A stretch of 64,000 nucleotides of DNA from Bacteroides sp. GM023 (GTDB lineage Bacteria; Bacteroidota; Bacteroidia; Bacteroidales; Bacteroidaceae), in assembly GCF_014750685.1 (NCBI RefSeq), contig NZ_JAAXGE010000002.1:310001-374000 (forward strand), given 5' to 3'. The translations under genes were made by a program, and so were the position numbers. A model generated the notes under the pieces. That model saw nothing but the letters and a program-made list of their open reading frames with translations. It was not told where the DNA came from and searched no databases. Positions 33,004-42,241 of this stretch are shown one piece after another. The first letter of the stretch is position 1, and each line of letters begins with the position of its first letter.

Positions 33004-36000
33004 ATGAAAAAGCAGTTAACCCTAATTCTCTGTCTGTTGCTATTCATTCCTATGTATGGATACGCGGGAGACAAAGTAACCCACCAGGCAGTCATGCAGA
33101 CTTCCAAAGTGAAAGGTACAGTTACGGATGAGCAAGGCGAACCTCTGATAGGAGCCAGTATTGCCGTCAAAGGTACTACACAGGGAGTCATTACCGATTT
33201 CAACGGTCAATTCAGTATCGACGCTTCCAAAAGCGCTACATTAATAGTAAGTTATGTAGGTTATCGCTCTGAGGAAGTGCAGGTAAAAGGACAATCCAAT
33301 CTTAAAATCGTCTTGAAGGAAGATAGTAAAATCATAGACGAAGTAGTGGTTACCGCATTGGGCATCAAGCGGGAACGGAAAGCACTCGGTTATTCCATCG
33401 GCGAGGTGAAAGGCGAAGAGTTGGAGAAAGCTAAAGAGACGAATGTCATTAACTCACTGGCAGGTAAGATTCCGGGACTGGTTGTCAGTCAGACTGCCGG
33501 AGGACCTTCCGGTTCGTCGCGTGTCATCGTTCGTGGTAGCACGGAAATGACGGGAAACAATCAGCCGCTTTATGTAGTGGACGGAGTACCTTTGGATAAT
33601 TCCAATTACGGCAGTGCCGGACAGTACGGGGGCTATGACCTCGGAGACGGTATCTCAAGTATCAATCCGGATGATATTGAAAGCATGTCCGTGTTGAAAG
33701 GCCCGGCAGCATCGGCACTGTATGGTAGCCGTGCATCTCACGGGGTAATCCTTATCACGACGAAGAAAGCAAATACGAAGAAGAAATTCGCGGTGGAGCT
33801 GAACAGTACTACCACTTTCGAGAAGCAATTGACGAAGTGGGACGATGTACAGTATATATATGGTCAGGGAACCGGCGGACGCATCAACGGTACGGACGAC
33901 CAGTATTCATCCAACAAGAACTGGGGGCCTAAAATAGACCCGGGACTGAATCTGACTTATTTCGACGGAGTGACCCGTCCGTATGTAGTCATTCCCAATA
34001 ATATCGACGGTTTCTTCAGAACCGGTATGACTACTACCAATACAATCGTTGTCAGCACAGTGAAAGACGATACGGGTATCCGCGCCACTTACACGGATAT
34101 GCGCAACAAGGACATTCTTCCCAATACGAAGATGAGCCGCAACACGCTGAACCTGCGTGCCAACACCACAATAAACAAAAAGGTAGACCTCGATTTCAAA
34201 GTGACTTATACCCGCGAGGACGTAAAGAACCGTCCCGCCCTGTCCGACCACCGCGCCAATCCTGCGAAGAACCTGATGTCACTCGCAACAACTTACGACC
34301 AAAAATGGCTGCGCGACAACTACAAGGATGCCGACGGCAACTACTACGACTGGAACGGACGCGACGTATGGAACCTTAACCCTTACTGGGTGCTCAACGA
34401 AATGACGAACGAATCGGGAAAGGATAAATTCATGGGTTCGGCACTGGTACGCTACAATGTCAACGAGCACTTCAAGATTCAGGTGACCGGTGGTGCAGAC
34501 ATCAACTTTATGAACTTCGAGGATTATGCAGCCCCTACCTCACCGGGATTCGAACAGGGACAGTTGCAAATCAGCGACTTCAAGAACCGGATGTATAACG
34601 TGGAAGCACTGGCTATCTATAACAACAGTTATAAGAAATTCGACTACGGCGTAACCATCGGCGGCAACATCTACAAGGTAGACAACAAAACCCAAATCGT
34701 GACTGCCAAAGAGATGGTGATGCGTGATGTCATTGCCCTGCAAAGTTTCACAAACAAGGAAATCACCGAAGGAACCTATCGCAAGCAGATTAACTCGCTC
34801 TACGGTTCTATCAACCTGGCTTACGGCAACTTCGTCTACCTGGACGCTACCTTGCGTGGCGACCATTCATCGACCTTGCCTTCAGGCAACAATACATATC
34901 TGTATCCGTCGGTATCAGGAAGCTTCCTGTTCTCCGAATTCTTCAAAATCAATCCTACGATATTGCCTTACGGTAAGGTCAGAGTTTCGTGGGCACAGGT
35001 AGGTAGCGACACCGACCCTTACCAACTGGGATTGTCCTACGAACTGTCTCCCAAAAACTACTCGGGCTATGCATTGTCACAGATTGCCAATACAACCATC
35101 CCGAACAAAGACCTCAAACCGACCAAGACCAACTCCGCCGAAGTCGGACTGGAACTGAAATTCCTGAAGAACCGTATCGGACTGGACTTCACATACTATA
35201 CCCAAAAGAGCAGCAACCAAATCATGCGGCTGAACACTACCGGAACTTCCGGCTATAACTCCATGCTGATAAACGCGGGCGAGATAGAAAACAAGGGTAT
35301 AGAAATCGCATTGAACACACGCCCCATACAGACGAAGGATTTCTCATGGGACTTGAACATCAACTTCTCAAAGAATAGTAATAAGGTAAAAAGATTAGCT
35401 TCAGGTATTAAAGAATTTGAATTGGAATCAGCCCGTTGGATTAATGTAAAAGTGGCTGCCGTAGAAGGTCAGAACTACGGTTCTATCCTCGGAAAAGACT
35501 TCTTGAGAAACGACGCCGGACAAATTATCGTAGACGCCAACACGGGACTCCCGAAAGTGACGGAAGACCTGAGAGTGCTGGGCAACGCCACCTGGAAATG
35601 GACAGGCGGTATCACCACCAACCTGACTTACCGTGACATCTCCCTGTCCGCTATCTTCGATATCAAGGTAGGTGCCGACGTTTATTCCATGTCTTCCCGT
35701 TCTTCTTACATGACCGGAAAGGATAAAGCAACCCTCACAGGACGTGACGGCTGGTACGAATCGGAAGAAAAACGTCTGCAAGCCGGCGTAACGGAAGCCA
35801 AATGGGAAGCGACAGGCGGTTATCTCGTAGACGGAGTCATAGAGATGGCAGACGGAAGTTTCGTGGAAAACAAGAAATTCGTAGACCCCGAAGTATATTG
35901 GAAACACATAGCCGACCAGACACCGGTACCGTTTATCTACGATAACTCTTACGTAAAGGTACGCGAAATTACTTTAGCTTACCGTTTACCCAAAAGGTGG

Positions 36001-36183
36001 GTAAGTAAAGTATTTGATGCCGTATCCGTATCGTTCGTGGCGCGCAATCCGTTCATCATCTACAAGAATGTGCCGAATATCGACCCGGATTCCAACTACA
36101 ACAACGGTTCGGGAATGGGACTGGAATATGGCTCGCTGCCATCCAGAAGAAGTTATGGTTTCAACGTTAACGTAAAATTCTAA
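33004..36183 (+). CDS. SusC-type TonB-dependent transporter of the beta-glucan-type PUL
   Basis: I start at the ATG at 33004, giving a normal signal peptide (MKKQLTLILCLLLFIPMYGY); the open frame reaching back to 32863 covers the promoter and operator. The 1059-residue protein has a carboxypeptidase-regulatory-like domain (about 36-110; VKGTVTDEQGEPLIGASI), TonB-box and plug (about 111-255; IDEVVVTALGIKRE, RVIVRGSTEMTGNNQPLYVV) and a beta-barrel ending in FNVNVKF, an aromatic C-terminus typical of outer-membrane barrels. No STN domain, consistent with control by HTCS. It imports oligosaccharides with the SusD protein encoded 13 nt downstream. Confidence 0.96.
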   Translation: MKKQLTLILCLLLFIPMYGYAGDKVTHQAVMQTSKVKGTVTDEQGEPLIGASIAVKGTTQGVITDFNGQFSIDASKSATLIVSYVGYRSEEVQVKGQSNLKIVLKEDSKIIDEVVVTALGIKRERKALGYSIGEVKGEELEKAKETNVINSLAGKIPGLVVSQTAGGPSGSSRVIVRGSTEMTGNNQPLYVVDGVPLDNSNYGSAGQYGGYDLGDGISSINPDDIESMSVLKGPAASALYGSRASHGVILITTKKANTKKKFAVELNSTTTFEKQLTKWDDVQYIYGQGTGGRINGTDDQYSSNKNWGPKIDPGLNLTYFDGVTRPYVVIPNNIDGFFRTGMTTTNTIVVSTVKDDTGIRATYTDMRNKDILPNTKMSRNTLNLRANTTINKKVDLDFKVTYTREDVKNRPALSDHRANPAKNLMSLATTYDQKWLRDNYKDADGNYYDWNGRDVWNLNPYWVLNEMTNESGKDKFMGSALVRYNVNEHFKIQVTGGADINFMNFEDYAAPTSPGFEQGQLQISDFKNRMYNVEALAIYNNSYKKFDYGVTIGGNIYKVDNKTQIVTAKEMVMRDVIALQSFTNKEITEGTYRKQINSLYGSINLAYGNFVYLDATLRGDHSSTLPSGNNTYLYPSVSGSFLFSEFFKINPTILPYGKVRVSWAQVGSDTDPYQLGLSYELSPKNYSGYALSQIANTTIPNKDLKPTKTNSAEVGLELKFLKNRIGLDFTYYTQKSSNQIMRLNTTGTSGYNSMLINAGEIENKGIEIALNTRPIQTKDFSWDLNINFSKNSNKVKRLASGIKEFELESARWINVKVAAVEGQNYGSILGKDFLRNDAGQIIVDANTGLPKVTEDLRVLGNATWKWTGGITTNLTYRDISLSAIFDIKVGADVYSMSSRSSYMTGKDKATLTGRDGWYESEEKRLQAGVTEAKWEATGGYLVDGVIEMADGSFVENKKFVDPEVYWKHIADQTPVPFIYDNSYVKVREITLAYRLPKRWVSKVFDAVSVSFVARNPFIIYKNVPNIDPDSNYNNGSGMGLEYGSLPSRRSYGFNVNVKF

Positions 36184-36196
36184 TAAGTAAGCAATC

Positions 36197-37822
36197 ATGA
36201 AAACAATCTATAAAATCACCTTTGGCATGATGGTATGTGTATGCAGTCTTCTGCTGGGAGCCTGTACCGACTTCGAGGAACTGAATACAGACCCTTCCAA
36301 GTCTTCGTCTACCGACCCGAATCAACAACTATCCATGATTCAGTTGCAAACATGCGGACACTGGCAGATGTGCCAGCCCTATCCTTTCTATCTCGCAGCC
36401 TTCGCACAATATATGCAGGGCGACTGGAACACCACCAACTATGGCGGACAGTATCGCAAAAATGACGCGGAAATGGGAAATACATGGAATTTGATGTATC
36501 CGGCATTAATCAAGAATATTGTCGACATTCTGGATAAAACCAAAGATAATGAAAGAGAAGTCAACATCCACTCCGTAGCCCGCATTTACAGAGTATATCT
36601 TTTCTCCATACTGACGGATATGTACGGCGACTGCCCTTACTTTGAAGCGGGAAAAGGTTTTATCAACGGCAACGTAAAGCCCGCCTATGACAAACAGGAA
36701 CTGATATACAAAGACTTCCTGAAAGAGCTTGGCGAAGCTGTGGAAACTCTGACCGCCGACGGCGACAAAGTGACGGGGGATATTATCTATCAGGGCAACA
36801 TTGACAAATGGAAACGTTTCGCCAACTCCCTGCACCTGCGCTATGCCATGCGTATCGTGAACGCGGAGCCGGAACTGGCTAAACAGGAAGTTATCAAAGT
36901 GCTGGGACAGGAAGCGGGTCTGATGCAGTCCGCTGCCGACGATGCTCTGATTACCTATACCGACATTGTCGACTGGGCATCCGATGAATACCGCAGAAAC
37001 GGGCTTGCCCAAATGTGGAGAGGACGCGAAGCGTATCCTACTGCTTATATTTGCAGTACATTCTGGAAACAGTTAGACACCACTTCCGACCCACGGCAGT
37101 TCGTTTTCGGACGTTGCTATGACGAAAGTTCAGCAAATAATCCATTCGGACGCGTAGATTTGACAGAGGAAATGATTGCTACGGAAGCAGCCAAATTCCA
37201 GCCGTGCAACCCGGGATACTTCTGGTATAGCAACGGAACATGGCCACAAGGTTATTGGAGCCAACTGACCAATAAATGGCAGGATAAAGCTACCCGTCCG
37301 CAACTCAACAATATTTTCCTGAAAGGCGATATGCCCGGAGTGGTGATGACATACGCGGAAGTTGAGCTATTGTTGGCAGAAGCCAAAGCCCGCTGGGCAG
37401 GTGAGGTAGCAACCGGCGCAGATGCTTCCACACACTATGAGAACGGTGTACGTGCCGCCATCCACTTCCTTGAAAAGTTCGGAGCCAAGGCTTTCAACGA
37501 ACAGGCCATCGATACTTACTTGCAGGCCAATTCACTCCCCGCCGGCGGACTGGAAGCACAACTGACTGCTATCAATACCCAGTTATGGATTCTGCACTTC
37601 AACAATATCCCCGAAGGGTATGCCAACTGGAGAAGAACGGATATTCCCGTATTACTTCCTTCTCCCCACTACGGAGCTGTAACGATTGATTCGCAGACTA
37701 CGCCGCTGCGTCTCTGCTACCCGCTATTCGAGAGTTCTTACAATCCCGAAGGCTATCAGTCCGCCGTTCAGGCTATGGGCGGTAAAGACGACTGGAATTC
37801 ACCGGTATGGTGGGACAAATAA
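36197..37822 (+). CDS. SusD-family outer-membrane lipoprotein
   Basis: The 541-residue lipoprotein (LLGAC followed by TDFEELNTDP) belongs to the SusD-like group with the mature start FEELNTDPSKSS and the segments LHLRYAMRIVNAEPELAK, YAEVELLLAEAKARW and the C-terminal QLWILHFNNIPEGYANWRRTD, all usual for this branch. It forms the lid of the SusC transporter just upstream and binds the PUL's glycan on the cell surface. Normal length. Confidence 0.93.
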   Translation: MKTIYKITFGMMVCVCSLLLGACTDFEELNTDPSKSSSTDPNQQLSMIQLQTCGHWQMCQPYPFYLAAFAQYMQGDWNTTNYGGQYRKNDAEMGNTWNLMYPALIKNIVDILDKTKDNEREVNIHSVARIYRVYLFSILTDMYGDCPYFEAGKGFINGNVKPAYDKQELIYKDFLKELGEAVETLTADGDKVTGDIIYQGNIDKWKRFANSLHLRYAMRIVNAEPELAKQEVIKVLGQEAGLMQSAADDALITYTDIVDWASDEYRRNGLAQMWRGREAYPTAYICSTFWKQLDTTSDPRQFVFGRCYDESSANNPFGRVDLTEEMIATEAAKFQPCNPGYFWYSNGTWPQGYWSQLTNKWQDKATRPQLNNIFLKGDMPGVVMTYAEVELLLAEAKARWAGEVATGADASTHYENGVRAAIHFLEKFGAKAFNEQAIDTYLQANSLPAGGLEAQLTAINTQLWILHFNNIPEGYANWRRTDIPVLLPSPHYGAVTIDSQTTPLRLCYPLFESSYNPEGYQSAVQAMGGKDDWNSPVWWDK

Positions 37823-37857
37823 ATCTAGGTTATCAACACTAAAAAAGAAAAACGATT

Positions 37858-38238
37858 ATGAAAAGAATTCTATTTATATGCACATTGTTGGTATCCCTGT
37901 TTGCCATGAGTGGTTGCAGTGATGATATAGACACTCCGGCATTGACTACCGACGAGTACCCATGTATATTAGGCCGCTGGCCGGACAAACAGGAAGACGG
38001 TACACTGGGAAAATTCACGATTCCTTTAAATCAGGTGCTCTCGATTAATGTACAGTACACGCCTGCCGAACTATGCGAAGGCACATGGTATCTGGACGGA
38101 AGAGAAAGCCACAAAGGAGTGGGACTGGAATATGTACCTTCTACCATCGGTACTTTCCATCTCGAACTGATTGTAAAGACTCCGACCAAGGAGACCAACC
38201 GCGAAGCTATTATCGAAGTGACCGAACCGACGGAATAA
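37858..38238 (+). CDS. Small surface lipoprotein, probable PKD-like glycan-binding protein
   Basis: A 126-residue lipoprotein (AMSGC followed by SDDID, a surface-export signal). The body is one predicted beta-sandwich domain (about 35-120): NQVLSINVQYTP, GTWYLDGRESHKG, TFHLELIVKTPT read like a PKD/Ig-type fold. It occupies the operon slot normally filled by a surface glycan-binding protein (SGBP or SusE-like), between SusD and the endo-enzyme. At one domain it is much smaller than usual SGBPs, which have three or more domains. Function is inferred from position. Confidence 0.7.
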   Translation: MKRILFICTLLVSLFAMSGCSDDIDTPALTTDEYPCILGRWPDKQEDGTLGKFTIPLNQVLSINVQYTPAELCEGTWYLDGRESHKGVGLEYVPSTIGTFHLELIVKTPTKETNREAIIEVTEPTE

Positions 38239-38260
38239 ACCATCTTAAAACAAGAATTGT

Positions 38261-39895
38261 ATGAAAAAAAGACTTATAATCTATCTGGCAAGCTTATTCG
38301 CATGCCTGGTAGCTTCCTGCACAGAGAAAGAAGAAATAACCAATGGCGGCGGAGAACCGCAGACTTACATTCCTTTTGCTATCAATAAAGGAGTGAACAT
38401 CAGTAACTGGCTTTCGCAAATGGAAGCTATACCTGCCAACGGATTCTCACAGGCCGAAGCGCAAAAACTCGCTTCATACGGCTTCGACCATATCCGCCTG
38501 CCGATAGAAGAAAAGCTGTTCTTTACGGAAGACGGGGAGAAGATTCCGGAAGCGTTCACTCTGATGCACAATGCCATCGGATGGTGCAGGGATGCCGGCA
38601 TGAAAGTGATTTTAGACTTGCACGTATTGCGCGACCATCATTTTAATACGACCGTCACCACATCGGGCGACCCGATTGAGAGTTTCTACGACACGTTTGA
38701 AGACACGAAATGGGCGAACTGGTTCGCTAATGGCCCCGGAGTGACAGTCAACAATGTAGATAATCCAAGCAAAAGCGGTATAAACACCAGTAACAGGGTA
38801 TTTATGGCCGAACGTAAAACGGGAGTGGACAACTGGTCGAACGCCAAGAAAAAAGAATTTGGCGCATTGCCGGTGGGAACCGGAAAAATGCAATTCAAGT
38901 ATCTTCGTGCCAAAATATACAAAAGCACCAAAAGTACGATTACCGTTGTGCTTAGCGACGAGAACAATACGAATGACGGTTACTACGGATATGATAACAC
39001 GAAGACGAATGAATGGGAAGAAATCGCAGTAGATGTCTCCAATTATAATAAGAATTGCGGTCGTATCGCCATCCGTCCGCAAGAGGGAGAAACAATCTAT
39101 TTCGACGATGTTTTCTTCTCCGACAGCAAAACCGGAGATAACAAGATTTATCCTGAAACGGGTACTACAACGATTGTTCCGAAACTCTGGACGGACAAAG
39201 ATTCCCAATACAAATATCTCGATTTGTGGAAAGTCCTGGCTGAAGAGTTGAACCAATATCCCAACGACCTCGTTGCTTACGAACTGTTGAATGAACCGGT
39301 AGCTCCTTATGCTTCGCAATGGAATTCACTTTCTATGCAGTTGATTCGCGAACTCCGTCAGACGGAACCGGAACGTAAACTCATCATCGGCTCCAATCGC
39401 TGGCAAAGTGTCAACACTTTCAATGAACTGGCTATTCCCGCCGGTGACCCGAACATCATTCTGAGTTTCCACTTCTACAATCCGCATCCTCTCACGCACT
39501 ATCAGGCCGAGTGGACGGAAGAAAAAGACTTGAATGTAGCTATTCATTATCCGGGCGAACTGATAAAGGAAGAAGATTTCAACCAGTTATCCGAAGCTAT
39601 GCAGAAGTTGGTGACGCCCTATATGGGGACGTATGATAAAACGACACTCGAATCATTGGTGTTGAAAGCGGAAATGAAAGCTGCCAGTCTCGGCGTGCAA
39701 GTCTATTGTGGTGAATTCGGCTGTTACAAAAAGACTCCGGCTGCTGACAGGATGCAGTGGATACGGGACGTAGTATCTATCTTCCGCGAACGCCACATCG
39801 CTTATTCTTATTGGGAATATAAAGCGGGATTCGGTTTCTGTGACTCACAGGGAAACGTGATTGAGCAAGAAGTGTTGGACTTATTAACAAAATAA
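38261..39895 (+). CDS. GH5 endo-glycanase lipoprotein with an inserted beta-rich domain
   Basis: The 544-residue surface lipoprotein (VASC followed by TEKEE) has a GH5 barrel: GVNISNWLSQ and YGFDHIRLPIEE near the start, HVLRDHHF, acid/base Glu345 in ELLNEPVAPY, HFYNPHPLTHYQ, nucleophile Glu485 in YCGEFGCY, and YSYWEYKAGFGFCD. Between strands three and four of the barrel (about residues 128-300) is an insertion of about 170 residues with a CBM-like look (KMQFKYLRAKIYKS, NCGRIAIRPQEGE, IYFDDVFFSDS). The barrel resumes at PKLWTDKDSQYKYLDLWK. GH5 enzymes attack beta-1,4 or related beta-glucans and mannans; subfamily not assignable here. Confidence 0.88.
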   Translation: MKKRLIIYLASLFACLVASCTEKEEITNGGGEPQTYIPFAINKGVNISNWLSQMEAIPANGFSQAEAQKLASYGFDHIRLPIEEKLFFTEDGEKIPEAFTLMHNAIGWCRDAGMKVILDLHVLRDHHFNTTVTTSGDPIESFYDTFEDTKWANWFANGPGVTVNNVDNPSKSGINTSNRVFMAERKTGVDNWSNAKKKEFGALPVGTGKMQFKYLRAKIYKSTKSTITVVLSDENNTNDGYYGYDNTKTNEWEEIAVDVSNYNKNCGRIAIRPQEGETIYFDDVFFSDSKTGDNKIYPETGTTTIVPKLWTDKDSQYKYLDLWKVLAEELNQYPNDLVAYELLNEPVAPYASQWNSLSMQLIRELRQTEPERKLIIGSNRWQSVNTFNELAIPAGDPNIILSFHFYNPHPLTHYQAEWTEEKDLNVAIHYPGELIKEEDFNQLSEAMQKLVTPYMGTYDKTTLESLVLKAEMKAASLGVQVYCGEFGCYKKTPAADRMQWIRDVVSIFRERHIAYSYWEYKAGFGFCDSQGNVIEQEVLDLLTK

Positions 39896-39920
39896 CTATA
39901 CTCATTCAAAAAAGAGAAAT

Positions 39921-42233
39921 ATGCGACAAATATTTATTGCTATAGGAATCAGTTGTGCTATCGGCGTCTCTACATCGGCTTGTCAGGATGGAGGGAAAGA
40001 CTACACCAATCCTGACTTACCTGTATCCGAGCGCGTCTCCGCCCTGATGTCACAAATGACATTGGAAGAGAAAGTAGCCCAAATGTGCCAGTACGTAGGA
40101 CTGGAACATATGAAGACAGCCGAGAAAAACATGTCCGCAGAGGACTTGAAGCATAGTCATGCACAAGGATTCTATCCGAACCTGCACTCTTCGGATGTGG
40201 AAGAGTTGACTAAAAAAGGTATGATAGGTTCGTTCCTGCACGTCGTAAAAGCGGAAGAAGCGAATTATCTGCAATCGCTGGCACAGCAGAGCCGTCTGAA
40301 AATTCCTCTCCTGATTGGCATTGATGCCATTCACGGAAATGGGCTTAACTGTGGCGCTACCATTTATCCGACTCCTATCGGACAGGCTGCCACTTTCGAC
40401 CCTGCGCTCGTTGAGCGGATGTCTCGCGAGACGGCAGTCGAGATGCGGGCAAGCGGTATGCACTGGACTTTCACTCCGAATGTGGAAGTTGCCCGCGATA
40501 GTCGCTGGGGACGTGTGGGCGAGACATTCGGAGAAGACCCTTATTTGGTTGGACAGATGGGAGCGGCTACCGTACGCGGGTTTCAGACTAAAGACTTTAC
40601 GGGCGATGATAAAGTAATCGCCTGCGTCAAGCATCTTGTAGGCGGCAGTCAGCCTGCCAACGGAATCAACGGCGCGCCTGCCGAGTTGTCGGAAAGAACG
40701 CTGCAAGAGGTATTTTTCCCTCCTTTCAAAGATTGTTTAGATGCAGGAGTGTTTACGGTAATGACGGCTCATAATGAGCTGAACGGCATTCCTTGCCATG
40801 GCAGCAAATATCTGATGACGGAAGTTCTGCGCAACCAGTGGAAGTTTGACGGATTTGTAGTCAGCGACTGGATGGATATTGAACGTATGCACGATTATCA
40901 CAATGTGGCAGAGACTCTGAAAGATGCTTACCGGATTAGTGTAGATGCCGGAATGGGTATGCATATGCACGGGCCGGAATTCTACGAAGCAATCATCGAA
41001 TGTGTGAAAGAAGGAAGCATTTCCGAAAAGAAGGTAGATGCTGCCGTCTCTAAAATACTGGAAGCCAAGTTCAGACTCGGACTGTTTGAGAATCCGTTTG
41101 TCGACCTGAAAAAGAAAGATGAAATCGTATTCAATGCGGAACATCAGAAGACTGCATTGGAAGGAGCACGGAAGTCTATCGTCCTGCTGAAAAACGAGGG
41201 GAATGTATTGCCATTGGAGACTTCGAAGTATAAGAAAGTATTCGTCACGGGGCATAATGCAGACAATCAGTCCATCTTGGGAGACTGGGCCATGCAGCAG
41301 CCGGAAGAGCACGTAACTACTGTACTGGAAGGTTTGAAAGCTATCAGCCCCGAAACGAATTATAATTTCCTCGACCTTGGCTGGAATGTACGTCTGCTAT
41401 CCGACAGTCAGATTAAAGAAGCGGTACAACGGGCACGTAATTCTGATTTGGCGATTCTTGTGGTTGGAGAAAATTCCATGCGTTATCACTGGAATGAAAA
41501 GACTTGTGGAGAGAACAGTGACCGCTACGAGCTTTCTTTGCCGGGACGTCAGCAGGAATTAGTGGAAGCCGTGGCTGCTACGGGTGTTCCGACGGTGGTG
41601 ATACTTGTCAACGGTCGCCCGCTGACCACGGAATGGATTGCTGAAAATATGCCTTGCATCATCGAAGCATGGGAGCCGGGAGTAGCCGGAGGACAGGCGT
41701 TGGCAGAGATTCTTTACGGAAAGGTGAATCCGAGCGGCAAACTTCCTATCACTATTCCACGAAGCACGGGACAGATTCAATGTATGTACAATCATAAATT
41801 TACCAATCATTGGTTTCCGTATGCAACAGGAAATTCATTACCTTTGTACGAGTTCGGCTATGGTTTGAGTTATACGACGTATGCATATGATAATCTCAAA
41901 CTGTCTGAAGCAACAACGGCTCCCGACAAGAGCGTGGAAGTAACCGTAGATGTCACGAATACCGGAAAGAGGAACGGAGAAGAAACGGTTCAGCTTTATA
42001 TCCGCGACGAATATAGTTCGGCTACCCGTCCTGTCAAAGAGTTGAAAGATTTTGCCCGCGTACCTTTGAAAGCGGGGGAAACGAAACAAGTTTCGTTTAC
42101 TCTCACTCCCGAAATGCTGTCTTACTATGATGCTGATATGCACTATGGTGTAGAAAAAGGGACTTTCAAGATTATGGTGGGAGCTTCTTCAAGAGATGCC
42201 GACCTGCAAAGTGTGATACTTACAGTGAAATAA
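39921..42233 (+). CDS. GH3 beta-glucosidase-type enzyme, lipoprotein
   Basis: The 770-residue protein has a lipobox-like TSAC, so it is probably outer-membrane attached. GH3 plan: (beta/alpha)8 domain with FTPNVEVARDSRWGRVGETFGEDPYLVG, nucleophile Asp316 in VVSDWMDIERMH, alpha/beta sandwich domain with SIVLLKNEGNVLPL and acid/base-bearing segment near GENSDRYELSLPGRQ, and a C-terminal fibronectin III-like domain (about 660-770; VTNTGKRNGEETVQLY). It removes terminal beta-glucose (or a related sugar) from the non-reducing end. It lies 25 nt after GH5 and 8 nt before a second GH3. Confidence 0.93.
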   Translation: MRQIFIAIGISCAIGVSTSACQDGGKDYTNPDLPVSERVSALMSQMTLEEKVAQMCQYVGLEHMKTAEKNMSAEDLKHSHAQGFYPNLHSSDVEELTKKGMIGSFLHVVKAEEANYLQSLAQQSRLKIPLLIGIDAIHGNGLNCGATIYPTPIGQAATFDPALVERMSRETAVEMRASGMHWTFTPNVEVARDSRWGRVGETFGEDPYLVGQMGAATVRGFQTKDFTGDDKVIACVKHLVGGSQPANGINGAPAELSERTLQEVFFPPFKDCLDAGVFTVMTAHNELNGIPCHGSKYLMTEVLRNQWKFDGFVVSDWMDIERMHDYHNVAETLKDAYRISVDAGMGMHMHGPEFYEAIIECVKEGSISEKKVDAAVSKILEAKFRLGLFENPFVDLKKKDEIVFNAEHQKTALEGARKSIVLLKNEGNVLPLETSKYKKVFVTGHNADNQSILGDWAMQQPEEHVTTVLEGLKAISPETNYNFLDLGWNVRLLSDSQIKEAVQRARNSDLAILVVGENSMRYHWNEKTCGENSDRYELSLPGRQQELVEAVAATGVPTVVILVNGRPLTTEWIAENMPCIIEAWEPGVAGGQALAEILYGKVNPSGKLPITIPRSTGQIQCMYNHKFTNHWFPYATGNSLPLYEFGYGLSYTTYAYDNLKLSEATTAPDKSVEVTVDVTNTGKRNGEETVQLYIRDEYSSATRPVKELKDFARVPLKAGETKQVSFTLTPEMLSYYDADMHYGVEKGTFKIMVGASSRDADLQSVILTVK

Positions 42234-42241
42234 AGATAGAT

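Noticed and set aside
38612..39319. 235-codon minus-strand open frame inside GH5
   Set aside because: Antisense shadow of a well-supported GH5 gene with no start context of its own.
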